Source: Nocardia aurantiaca (GTDB lineage: Bacteria > Actinomycetota > Actinomycetes > Mycobacteriales > Mycobacteriaceae). Taken from it: a DNA stretch of 64,000 nucleotides. The notes under the pieces were generated by a model. The model was not told the origin of the DNA. It worked only from the letters and a program-made list of their open reading frames with translations, and searched no databases. Below are positions 48,669 through 56,252 of this stretch, piece after piece (the first letter of the stretch is position 1; each line of letters opens with the position of its first letter). The position numbers were made by a program, and so were the translations under genes. The DNA lies in the NCBI RefSeq assembly GCF_009708175.1, contig NZ_WMBB01000011.1, forward strand, positions 236,364 to 300,363, in the 5' to 3' direction.

Positions 48669-49900
48669 CGTTCCAGCACGCCCGACCGCGCGCCCGGTTC
48701 AACCCCTTCAGCGCCGAATTCCGGCGCGACCCCTATCCGATGTATCGCGACCTGCGCGAGAATCGGGCCGCGCACAAGACACTCGGCATGTGGGTGATCA
48801 CCCGTCACGCCGACGTGAAGGCCGTACTCCACGACCGCGGCTTCAGCGCGGGCCTGATCCCGCAGCTGGTCTCCGAGCAGGCCGAGCGGCTCGGGCTGGA
48901 CGGAGTCGACCGCATCGAGCGGCTGGGCCGCAAATCATTGGTATTCACCGACAATCCCGACCACGCCCGGCTGCGCGGCCTGGTGAATCGCGTCTTCACC
49001 ACCCAGGCAGTCGCCGAACTGCGGCCGATCGCCACCGACTTCACGGCCCGGGTCGTTGCCCGTGCCCAGGCGGCCGGAAGCATGGACGTCATCGCGGACC
49101 TGGCCGCGCCGCTGCCCGTAGCCGTGCTCGGTGAGTGGATGGCGCTGCCACAGACACTGCGCGAACAGATCGCCGCCTGGACCCATGACATCCGGTTCCT
49201 GCTGGAACCGGGAATGATGAAGGCCGAGGACTTCATTCGAGCGCGTGAGGTGGTCGAAGACTTCGCCACCGCCCTCGCCGATGTGCTGGCGGCCCGCCGC
49301 GCGGCGCCGGGCCCGGATCTGATCAGCCGTCTGCTGGCAACCCGCACCGCGGGCGGCGACGCCCTCAGCGACGAAGAGCTGATCTTCGTCTGCATCATGA
49401 GCTTCGTGGCCGGCAACGAGACCACCAAATCGCTCATCGGCAACGGCGCGCTGGCCCTGCTGCACCACCCCGACCAGGCGGCCGCGCTGCGCCGCGACCC
49501 GACCCTGGTGAAAGCCGCCGTCACCGAGGCACTCCGATACGACTGCCCGCTGCAGCTGACCAAACGCCTCTCCACCCGCGACGTCGAACTCGGCGACCAG
49601 ACCATCAGAGCCGGTGACCAGGTGCTGGTGTGCCTGGGCGCGGCCAACCGCGATCCGGAAGTCTTCCTCCGCCCCGATGAATTCGACCTCGTTCGCGGCG
49701 GAGCCGGGCACCTGGCCTTCGGACACGGCATGCACGGCTGCCTGGGCGGGCTGCTGGCCGAACTGCTGAGCGAGATCGCCTTCGCCCACCTGTTCGAGCT
49801 GGACCTGGAACCGGCGGTCGACGAGTTCGAATGGCAGGACAACAGTTTCATCGTGCGCGGCCTGCGGCGACTGCCGGTGACCATCCGGAGTGCCGTATGA
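48665..49900 (+). CDS. Cytochrome P450
   Basis: A 411-residue soluble P450. I-helix FVAGNETTKSLIGNGALALL carries the oxygen-activating ETT pair. The K-helix ExxR is EALR near residues 287-290. The heme loop is FGHGMHGCLGG with the thiolate cysteine near residue 359. The substrate-recognition opening FNPFSAEFRRDPYPMYRDLR is usual for bacterial class I enzymes. Overlaps with the methyltransferase and acyl-AMP ligase by four bases each tie it to the pathway. Likely role: hydroxylation or further oxidation of the ACP-bound or free acyl chain. No ferredoxin gene is adjacent. Confidence 0.94.
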   Translation: MTFQHARPRARFNPFSAEFRRDPYPMYRDLRENRAAHKTLGMWVITRHADVKAVLHDRGFSAGLIPQLVSEQAERLGLDGVDRIERLGRKSLVFTDNPDHARLRGLVNRVFTTQAVAELRPIATDFTARVVARAQAAGSMDVIADLAAPLPVAVLGEWMALPQTLREQIAAWTHDIRFLLEPGMMKAEDFIRAREVVEDFATALADVLAARRAAPGPDLISRLLATRTAGGDALSDEELIFVCIMSFVAGNETTKSLIGNGALALLHHPDQAAALRRDPTLVKAAVTEALRYDCPLQLTKRLSTRDVELGDQTIRAGDQVLVCLGAANRDPEVFLRPDEFDLVRGGAGHLAFGHGMHGCLGGLLAELLSEIAFAHLFELDLEPAVDEFEWQDNSFIVRGLRRLPVTIRSAV

Positions 49901-51600
49901 CCACCGCACCGCCTGCCCTGCTGCCCGACATCCTGCGCGACCGCGCGGCCACCGAGCCGGACCGGACCGCCTACCTCTTCCTCGACGACAACGGCGAGGA
50001 GACCACCACCCTCACCTACGGCGAACTACACGCTCGTGCCCTGGGTTTGGCCGCCGAACTGCGGCAATGGTGCTCGCCCGGCGATCGGGCGGTGCTGGTA
50101 TTCCCTCAGTGCCCGGAATTCATCATCGCCTACTTCGGCTGCCTGTACGCCGGTGTCATCGCGGTGCCACTGAATCCGCCGCGGCGCAATCGGATTCAAG
50201 AGGGCACGCGCTCCATCGTGCGCGACTGCGCACCGATGGCGGTGTTGAGTCTGGACATGTTCCTGACACCGCTGCGGGCCGTGCTCGAACCGCACTGCCC
50301 GGCCACACGGTGGCTGGGCGTGGACGTCATGCACGCGGCCGCAGCGTCATTCGAGCCCTTCCGAGCGACGCCCGCGACCACCGCCTTCCTGCAGTACACC
50401 TCCGGATCCACCGCCGCGCCCAAAGGCGTCATGGTCAGCCACGCGAACCTGGTAGCCAACGAGGAAATGATCCGACGCGGATTCGGCCACGACCGCGACT
50501 CCACCGTGGTCGGCTGGGCGCCGTTCTTCCACGACCAGGGTCTCATCGGCAATGTGCTCCAACCCGTCTACGTCGGCGCGACCGCTGTACTCATGTCGCC
50601 GATGGCCTTCATTCGTCGGCCGCTGCTGTGGCTGTCGGCCATCACCCGCTATCGCGCGCACACCAGCGGCGGCCCCAACTTCGCCTTCGAAGCCTGCGTG
50701 GCGCGCGCGGCGGCCGGGCCGGTCCCCAAGCTGGATTTGAGCAGCTGGAAGGTGGCGTTCAACGGGGCCGAGCCGATCCGGGCCGACACCCTGCAGCGGT
50801 TCACCGAAACTTTTGCGCCGCACGGGTTCAGCGCGAATGCGTGGTATCCGTGCTACGGGCTCGCCGAGGCCACCCTGCTGGTCTCCGGCAGCGTCCCCGG
50901 CCGCGGGCCACGGCTGCTGGAAACCGACACCGACGCGCTGGCGACCGGTCGATACGCCCCGGCGACGGGACCACGCGCCCGCACACTCGTCGGCTCCGGC
51001 CAGATCCTGCCCGGCGAAGAGGTCCGCATCGTCGACACCGCTACCGGCGAGCCGTGCCCGCCCGACCGGGTGGGCGAGATCTGGGTCTCCGGCGGCCATG
51101 TCGCGCAAGGCTATTGGCGCAATATGGCCGCCACCGACCGGACCTTCCGCGCAGGCGGACGATTCCTGCGCACCGGCGACCTCGGGCTACTCATCGACGG
51201 CGAACTGTACGTGATCGGCCGCGCCAAGGACCTCATCATCATTCGCGGCCGCAACTACTACCCACAGGACCTGGAACAGACCGCGGCGGCCGCGCACCCG
51301 GCCCTGCGAACCGGCTCGATCGCGGCCTTCGCCATCCCCGCGCCCGACGGCGAGAAACCCGCTGTGGTGGCCGAGATCCGCCGTGATGCCGAGGCCGATC
51401 CGGTCGACGTCATCGGCGCGATCAAGGCGGCTGTACTGGCCGAACACGACCTCGCACTGACCGACGTGCTGCTCGCCGCACCGGATCAGGTGCAGCGCAC
51501 CAGCAGCGGCAAGATCATGCGCTCCGCCGCCCGACAACGCTATCTGGCCGCCGAATTCACTCGGTGGAACCCGCAACCGACGAACACACCGACGCATTGA
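49897..51600 (+). CDS. Fatty acyl-AMP ligase (FAAL)
   Basis: A 567-residue ANL enzyme with FAAL-type rather than FACL-type motifs: LQYTSGSTAAPKGVMVSHAN, GWAPFFHDQGLIGNVLQPVY, TSGGPNFAFEACVARAAAGP, SSWKVAFNGAEPIRADTLQR, PCYGLAEATLLVSGSVPGRG, LVGSGQILPGEEVRIVDTAT, and RAKDLIIIRGRNYYPQDLEQ. FAALs activate fatty acids as acyl-adenylates and pass them to a carrier protein rather than to CoA. A stand-alone ACP three genes upstream is the probable acceptor. It ends 10 bases before the thioesterase gene. The chain length used cannot be read. Confidence 0.93.
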   Translation: MTTAPPALLPDILRDRAATEPDRTAYLFLDDNGEETTTLTYGELHARALGLAAELRQWCSPGDRAVLVFPQCPEFIIAYFGCLYAGVIAVPLNPPRRNRIQEGTRSIVRDCAPMAVLSLDMFLTPLRAVLEPHCPATRWLGVDVMHAAAASFEPFRATPATTAFLQYTSGSTAAPKGVMVSHANLVANEEMIRRGFGHDRDSTVVGWAPFFHDQGLIGNVLQPVYVGATAVLMSPMAFIRRPLLWLSAITRYRAHTSGGPNFAFEACVARAAAGPVPKLDLSSWKVAFNGAEPIRADTLQRFTETFAPHGFSANAWYPCYGLAEATLLVSGSVPGRGPRLLETDTDALATGRYAPATGPRARTLVGSGQILPGEEVRIVDTATGEPCPPDRVGEIWVSGGHVAQGYWRNMAATDRTFRAGGRFLRTGDLGLLIDGELYVIGRAKDLIIIRGRNYYPQDLEQTAAAAHPALRTGSIAAFAIPAPDGEKPAVVAEIRRDAEADPVDVIGAIKAAVLAEHDLALTDVLLAAPDQVQRTSSGKIMRSAARQRYLAAEFTRWNPQPTNTPTH

Positions 51601-51610
51601 GGAGCCGACC

Positions 51611-52051
51611 ATGACCACCCCGCAGGCACCGAACCCCGACTTCGCGCAGATCGTCACCGCGGCGGTGCTCAGTATGCCCGCGGCCCAGCACCTGGGCTTC
51701 GAATTCGGCCGCATCGAGGCCGGCACGGTCGAGATCATCCAGCCCTATCGCGCCGAACTCACCCAGCACAACGGGTATCTCCAGGGTGGAGTACTGGGAT
51801 CGCTGGCCGACTTCGCCGCCGGATCCGCCGCCGGCACCCTGCTGGCGCCCGGTTGGGTGAACATGACCATCGACTACACCGTCAAGATCCTCGCCCCCGC
51901 CAAGGGCAAGCGGATAGTGGCACGAGGGCGGGTGCTCAAGCCCGGCACGCTCATCACCACCGCGGCCGCCGACGTCTACTCCATCGAGGACGAGGACGAA
52001 ATCCACTGCGCCACCGCCCTCGTCACCATGCGTAATGTGAAGCTGGCGTAA
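51611..52051 (+). CDS. Hotdog-fold thioesterase (PaaI family)
   Basis: A 146-residue single hotdog domain. The signature LTQHNGYLQGGVLGSLADFA corresponds to the HGGxxxxLAD-like active-site helix of PaaI thioesterases; the aspartate in LADFAAGSAAGTLL is the usual catalytic residue. VNMTIDYTVKILAPAKGKRI and VLKPGTLITTAAADVYSIED are the central strands. It hydrolyses acyl thioesters and here could release the finished acyl chain from the ACP or proof-read the pathway. It lies 10 bases after the FAAL gene. Confidence 0.9.
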   Translation: MTTPQAPNPDFAQIVTAAVLSMPAAQHLGFEFGRIEAGTVEIIQPYRAELTQHNGYLQGGVLGSLADFAAGSAAGTLLAPGWVNMTIDYTVKILAPAKGKRIVARGRVLKPGTLITTAAADVYSIEDEDEIHCATALVTMRNVKLA

Positions 52052-52053
52052 TC

Positions 52054-52395
52054 GTGAGCGCCGCACCGTTCGTCGTCGACCCGTTCGCACCCGGATTCGC
52101 CGCCGGCCCGTACCCGCACTATGCGCGACCGCGCGCCGAAGCACCGGCCCACGAGCACCCGCTCGGGTTCTGGACTCTGTCCGGGTTCGCGGATGTGGCT
52201 GCGCCGCAATGGTTCTCGCATTCGTTCGACGAGGCGAACCTGACCCGACCGGCTGATTGGGAGAGCGACAGCAGCGCGCTCGGAGGGGTCGACCGGGTGA
52301 TGGGCGGGCCATCGATGCGGGATCAGGATCGACCCGACCGCGCCCGGATGCGGCGGCTGATGGCCAACGCCGCCGAACTCGTCGTCACGGTCTGA
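52054..52395 (+). pseudogene. N-terminal fragment of a second cytochrome P450
   Basis: A 113-residue frame from GTG 52054 reads FVVDPFAPGFAAGPYPHYAR, then HEHPLGFWTLSGFADVAAPQ, and RDQDRPDRARMRRLMANAAE. These match the first hundred residues of a bacterial P450 (meander up to the DPPDHTRxRRLM motif before helix C). The consensus DPPDH is degraded here to DRPDR. The frame ends 30 residues later without I-helix, ExxR or heme loop, so it cannot bind heme. It looks like a deletion remnant within the cluster. Confidence 0.7.
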
Positions 52396-52407
52396 TCAGG
52401 AGCCCGC

Positions 52408-53430
52408 ATGCCCATCGCCGAGATCGGGGGAGTGCCGATCGCTTACTCCGACACTGGAAACCCACCGGGCCATGAGGATCCGCAGGCCATCGTCTTCGGA
52501 CACGGACTGTTGTTCGGCGGCTGGATGTTCGGGCCGCAGATAGAAGCCCTGCGCGGCCGCTACCGCTGCATCACGATCGATTGGCGCGGACAGGGCGAAA
52601 CCCCGCCCACCGCCGGCGGATACGACATGGACACGCTGGCCGCCGATGCCGCCGGGCTCATCCACCATCTCGGTGTCGCACCCGTCCACTGGGTCGGCCT
52701 CTCCATGGGCGGGTTCGTCGGTCAGCGCTTGGCCGCGCGCCAACCGGACCTGCTGCGGTCGCTCACCCTGCTGGATACCAGTGCGCGGCAGGAGGATCCG
52801 GCCAAGATCGGCGAATACAAGCGACTGGCGCTGGCGGTGCGGCTATTCGGCTTCCGGGCGATCCAAACACTGGTCGAGCCACATATGTTCGGTCCCGCGT
52901 TCCGATCGGACCCCGCGTCCGGGCCCGTCATCCGCGAATGGTCCGGCCGCCTGCGCCGCCTGCGCCGCACGGCTGTCCACGCGGCTGTTCTCGGTGTCGC
53001 CGACCGCGCTTCGGTGCTCGACGAAATTCCCGCCATCACCGTCCCGACCCTGGTCGCGGTCGGCGCCGACGACCAGGCGACCCCGCCGGACCGGGCCCGC
53101 GAGATCACCGCTCTGATTCCCGAGGCGCGGCTCGAGATCATCGACACATGCGGCCATACCAGCACGATCGAACAGCCTGACGTCGTCGCAACCCTCCTGG
53201 CCAGGTTCCTGCACCAGGCGACGTCGAGCAATGAGAACCCGCCCACAGCACCCGAGGAGCACCGGGCCGACGTCGGCTCATCGACGAACACCGGGAGTCC
53301 GGTCCCGCGGTCGTCAGTCTCGCCCCAAGGCCGCGAAGAGATCACCGGTGCTGGCGAAAACCAAACTCTCGACTCCGCAACGAGGACACGACTCACTGCC
53401 CGCCACAACCGCGGACGTCCGGCACAGTAG
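52408..53430 (+). CDS. Alpha/beta hydrolase with an atypical C-terminal tail
   Basis: ATG 52408 follows CAGGAGCCCGC. The first 270 residues form an alpha/beta hydrolase: VFGHGLLFGGWMFGPQIEAL, TIDWRGQGETPP, the nucleophile elbow VGLSMGGFVGQRLAARQPDL, the acid in VGADDQATPPDRA, and the histidine in DTCGHTSTIEQPD. It is close to epoxide hydrolase or lactonase-like members of the fold. The last 65 residues, from HQATSSNENPP onward, are low-complexity and lie antisense to the zinc-ribbon gene, so the original stop was probably lost near 53220. It follows the broken P450 by 12 bases and ends the cluster. Confidence 0.85.
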   Translation: MPIAEIGGVPIAYSDTGNPPGHEDPQAIVFGHGLLFGGWMFGPQIEALRGRYRCITIDWRGQGETPPTAGGYDMDTLAADAAGLIHHLGVAPVHWVGLSMGGFVGQRLAARQPDLLRSLTLLDTSARQEDPAKIGEYKRLALAVRLFGFRAIQTLVEPHMFGPAFRSDPASGPVIREWSGRLRRLRRTAVHAAVLGVADRASVLDEIPAITVPTLVAVGADDQATPPDRAREITALIPEARLEIIDTCGHTSTIEQPDVVATLLARFLHQATSSNENPPTAPEEHRADVGSSTNTGSPVPRSSVSPQGREEITGAGENQTLDSATRTRLTARHNRGRPAQ

Positions 53431-53493
53431 TCCGCACTCTGTGCACCGCAGGATCGGTCCCCGCAGCTGGCTGATACGTGTCACCCTCACCAT
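53314..53493 (-). CDS. Small zinc-ribbon protein, 59 residues
   Basis: ATG 53493 is preceded by AAAGGTGGAC. The product is MVRVTRISQLRGPILRCTEC, then GLLCRTSAVVAG, SESCPRCGVESLVFASTGDL and a short end. Two cysteine pairs, CTEC-GLLC and CPRC, make a compact zinc ribbon. There is no known partner. An inverted repeat TTGC-N8-GCAA sits 19 bases upstream, matching sites before the hydrogenase-like operon and its ArsR, so it may belong to the same regulon. The 3' end lies antisense to the tail of the alpha/beta hydrolase. Confidence 0.65.
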   Translation of the reverse strand: MVRVTRISQLRGPILRCTECGLLCRTSAVVAGSESCPRCGVESLVFASTGDLFAALGRD

Positions 53494-53507
53494 GTCCACC
53501 TTTCTAA

Positions 53508-53666
53508 CTATTTGCGAATATTAGCAACCAATGCGCCGGCCGCGTCGACGCGGACCGGCAAGCCCGCAGCTTGCGGCGTTGCCCCAGACCGGCTGCCGCC
53601 CGCCGCGACTCCATCCTCAGGCGCATCGACCGACGTCGGCGCGGATTCAGTGGGGATGATCACCAC
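53508..53666 (-). CDS. Possible small protein upstream of the zinc-ribbon gene
   Basis: GTG 53666 (or 53663) with AGGT six bases upstream opens a 52-residue frame reading VVIIPTESAPTSVDAPEDG, then GLPVRVDAAGALVANIRK, ending in TAG at 53508. Third-position GC is moderately high. The last codons overlap the inverted repeat at 53512. It would be co-directional with the zinc-ribbon gene. No family is recognised and it may be chance. Confidence 0.25.
   Translation of the reverse strand: MVIIPTESAPTSVDAPEDGVAAGGSRSGATPQAAGLPVRVDAAGALVANIRK
53512..53527. promoter_or_regulatory. ArsR operator candidate 1: TTGC-N8-GCAA
   Basis: TTGCGAATATTAGCAA: perfect outer arms and a central AATATT, with one mismatched pair. 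It lies 19 bases before the zinc-ribbon start and about 210 bases before the SulP start in a divergent gap. The same arm sequence and 8-base spacer occur at 55658 and 63325. Confidence 0.6.
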
Positions 53667-53735
53667 ATCAAAACCTGGCCGACTGATTGCAGGATTTCTA
53701 AACTAATAACCTAGATATCCAGAAAGCGAGCAGTT

Positions 53736-55490
53736 GTGACCGATAGCGCCCTAGCCACTCCCCCGTCCGGACCGACGCCGCCTGTCGAGGAATCCCGCCG
53801 CCGGGTATCCACGCGGTTGCCCTTGCGCACGCTGCTACCGGTCTGGTCGGAGTGGAAGCCGGCTGTGCGCTCTCCGGGCGCCGACCTGATGGCAGGGGTG
53901 ATCGTGGCCCTCGTAGCCCTGCCGCTGGCACTGGGCTTCGGCATCAGTTCCGGACTCGGCGCCGCGGCCGGGCTGGCGACCGCGGTGATCGCGGGCGTGG
54001 TGGCCGCTGTTTTCGGCGGCTCCCGGTTCCAGGTCTCCGGGCCGACGGGCGCGATGACAGTGGTGTTGGTGCCTATCGTGCATGCGCACGGGGCGAGCGG
54101 TGTACTGACGGTCGGGTTGATGGCGGGGCTGATCTTGATGGTGCTCGCGGTGGCCGGTGTCGGTCGCGCGGTGCGCTTCATGCCGGCCCCCGTGATCGAG
54201 GGGTTCACCGCCGGGATCGCGGTCGTGATCGCGCTGCAGCAGTTTCCCGCCGCTCTCGGCATCTCTCACGCCGAGGGCGAGAAGGTGTGGCAGTCGGCGT
54301 TCGACGCGGTGCGCCAATACCTCGCGAATCCCAGCGTGGTCACTCCGGTGACCGCGGTCGTCGTGGCCGTGGCCATCCTGATCGGTGGCCGATTCCTGCC
54401 GAAGTTGCCGTTCGCGCTCATCGCGGTGGCGGCCGCGACCATCGTCGCCTCGGTGTTCCACCTGAATCTGACCCGCATCGGGTCGATCCCCGCCGGACTG
54501 CCGGCGCCGTCGCTCGGATTCGTGCACCTCGATCAGCTGGGGTCGCTGATCGCACCCGCTTTGGCGGTGGCGGCGCTGGCCGCGCTGGAATCGCTGCTGT
54601 CGGCCACCGCCGCCGATTCGATGGCGGTGGGAACTCGACACAACCCCGACCGTGAGCTGTTCGGGCAGGGCCTGGCCAATATCGCCGCGCCCCTGTTCGG
54701 GGGTGTGCCCGCTACCGGGGCAATCGCACGCACCGCGGTGAACGTTCGCTCCGGCGCGCGTACCCGGTTGGCGGCATTGACGCACGCGCTGCTGCTCGCG
54801 GCGATCATCTACCTTGCTTCCTCACTGGTTGCCGACATTCCGCTGGCCGCGCTGGCGGGTGTACTGCTGGCGACCACGGTGCGGATGGTGGAGACGGCCT
54901 CGCTGATGGCGATCGCTCGCGCGTCTCGTGGGGACGCGGTCATCATGGCACTCACCTTCGCGGTCACGGTGGCGTTGGACCTGGTCACCGCGGTCGCGGT
55001 CGGGGTGGGCTTCGCGATCGTGCTCGCCCTGCGGTCCGTGGCCCGGGAAGCCCGGCTCGAGCAGGTGCCCCTCGACGAGGGCGATCACCTCGCCGAGGAG
55101 CACCAGCTACTGCACGATCACATCGTGGCCTACCGCATCGACGGGCCCCTGTTCTTCGCCGCGGCGCACCGATTCCTGCTGGAGCTGGCCGAGGTGTCGG
55201 ATGTCAAGGTCGTCATCCTGCGCATGTCGAAAGTCACCGCCCTCGACACCACCGGCGCACTGGTGCTCAAGGATGTCATCGGCAAGCTCGAGCACCGCCA
55301 CATCACGGTATTGATGTCCGGACTGCGATCCGACCATCGCCGTCGACTGGCCGCTGTCGGGGCACTGCCCGCCGACGGCGAGAACGCGGTCTTCGCCGAC
55401 ACCCGGCTGGCCATCGACCATGCCCGCCGCTATCTGCCGATCAATCACGCACGCCATACCGCGGATGACGAAGCCGAGGCCGTCGCATAG
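53736..55490 (+). CDS. SulP-family anion transporter with STAS domain
   Basis: GTG 53736 starts a 584-residue membrane protein. About twelve membrane segments carry SulP signs: WKPAVRSPGADLMAGVIVAL, LPLALGFGISSGLGAAAGLA, FGGSRFQVSGPTGAMTVVLV, and PAPVIEGFTAGIAVVIALQQ. After residue 430 comes a cytoplasmic STAS domain (HIVAYRIDGPLFFAAAHRFL, ILRMSKVTALDTTGALVLKD). The family moves sulfate, bicarbonate or other anions with sodium or protons; substrate cannot be told here. It ends about 280 bases before the complex-I-like operon, and the shared operator shape suggests joint control. Confidence 0.92.
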   Translation: MTDSALATPPSGPTPPVEESRRRVSTRLPLRTLLPVWSEWKPAVRSPGADLMAGVIVALVALPLALGFGISSGLGAAAGLATAVIAGVVAAVFGGSRFQVSGPTGAMTVVLVPIVHAHGASGVLTVGLMAGLILMVLAVAGVGRAVRFMPAPVIEGFTAGIAVVIALQQFPAALGISHAEGEKVWQSAFDAVRQYLANPSVVTPVTAVVVAVAILIGGRFLPKLPFALIAVAAATIVASVFHLNLTRIGSIPAGLPAPSLGFVHLDQLGSLIAPALAVAALAALESLLSATAADSMAVGTRHNPDRELFGQGLANIAAPLFGGVPATGAIARTAVNVRSGARTRLAALTHALLLAAIIYLASSLVADIPLAALAGVLLATTVRMVETASLMAIARASRGDAVIMALTFAVTVALDLVTAVAVGVGFAIVLALRSVAREARLEQVPLDEGDHLAEEHQLLHDHIVAYRIDGPLFFAAAHRFLLELAEVSDVKVVILRMSKVTALDTTGALVLKDVIGKLEHRHITVLMSGLRSDHRRRLAAVGALPADGENAVFADTRLAIDHARRYLPINHARHTADDEAEAVA

Positions 55491-55657
55491 GGGGCTCGAC
55501 TGAGCGCGTCGCAGATTCGCCCGCCGGCACGCGACCGTCGATACCATTCGTCCCCGGACTGACGGCGCCACCAGAACGTCGTCGGCGAATCACGCGGTGC
55601 GGTCACGCGGATTCAGACACCGCTCACACCCGCTGATCCGGCCAAGAAACGCCCAAA

Positions 55658-55673
55658 TTGCACATTTTCGCAA
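55658..55673. promoter_or_regulatory. ArsR operator candidate 2: TTGC-N8-GCAA
   Basis: TTGCACATTTTCGCAA has perfect 4-base arms and an 8-base AT-rich spacer, 100 bases before the first gene of the complex-I-like operon. Same shape as the sites at 53512 and 63325. Confidence 0.6.
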
Positions 55674-55772
55674 CTAGATAGTTCATGGGTCGCTATCTGG
55701 TAGACCTCTACCTGTGGCAGATGCACCAGCGGGTCTTCCAGCGGCCGCCACCGGCAGACGGTAGGGCGCGTC

Positions 55773-56252
55773 ATGGGCTGGGTACGCAAGATCTGGCGGG
55801 TCGGCCGGGCGGCCGAACCCGCTCCCGACTCGCCTGCCCCACTGCCGAATGTGCCTGCGGCGCTACGGGGTTCGCTGCAGATCCGGCATGTCGACGCGGG
55901 CTCGTGCAATGGGTGCGAGGTGGAAATCTCCGGCGCGTTCGGTCCGGTGCACGATGCGGAACGCTATGGTGCGCGCCTGGTCGCTTCGCCCCGTCACGCC
56001 GACGCGGTGATGGTGACGGGAGTGGTCACTCGCAATATGGCGGTTCCGCTGGCGCAGACGGTCGAGGCCACCCCGCGCCCGCGCTTGGTGATCGCCTGCG
56101 GCGATTGCGCCCTCAACCGAGGGGTTTTCGCCGACGCGTACGGAGTGGTCGGCGCGGTCGGTGATGTGGTGGGCGTCGATGTGGAGATACCCGGCTGCCC
56201 GCCACCGCCGGAGCGGATCATCGCTGCGCTGCGCTCGGTGACCGACCGATGA
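55773..56252 (+). CDS. Small iron-sulfur subunit of an Ehr complex (NuoB/HyfI-like)
   Basis: A 159-residue protein of the NADH-dehydrogenase 20 kDa / hydrogenase small-subunit family, resembling M. tuberculosis Rv0082. Cysteines for the [4Fe-4S] cluster are present: GSCNGCEVEI (Cys45, Cys48), ACGDCALNRG (Cys109, Cys112) and PGCPPPPERI (Cys142). It is the electron-transfer module facing the large subunit at the membrane surface. It overlaps the next gene by four bases (ATGA) and is the first gene of the operon, 100 bases after an ArsR-type operator. Confidence 0.9.
   Translation: MGWVRKIWRVGRAAEPAPDSPAPLPNVPAALRGSLQIRHVDAGSCNGCEVEISGAFGPVHDAERYGARLVASPRHADAVMVTGVVTRNMAVPLAQTVEATPRPRLVIACGDCALNRGVFADAYGVVGAVGDVVGVDVEIPGCPPPPERIIAALRSVTDR

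Noticed and set aside
46505..53430. Polyketide or nonribosomal peptide cluster
   Set aside because: No ketosynthase, acyltransferase or condensation domain is present; only a carrier protein, ligase and tailoring enzymes.
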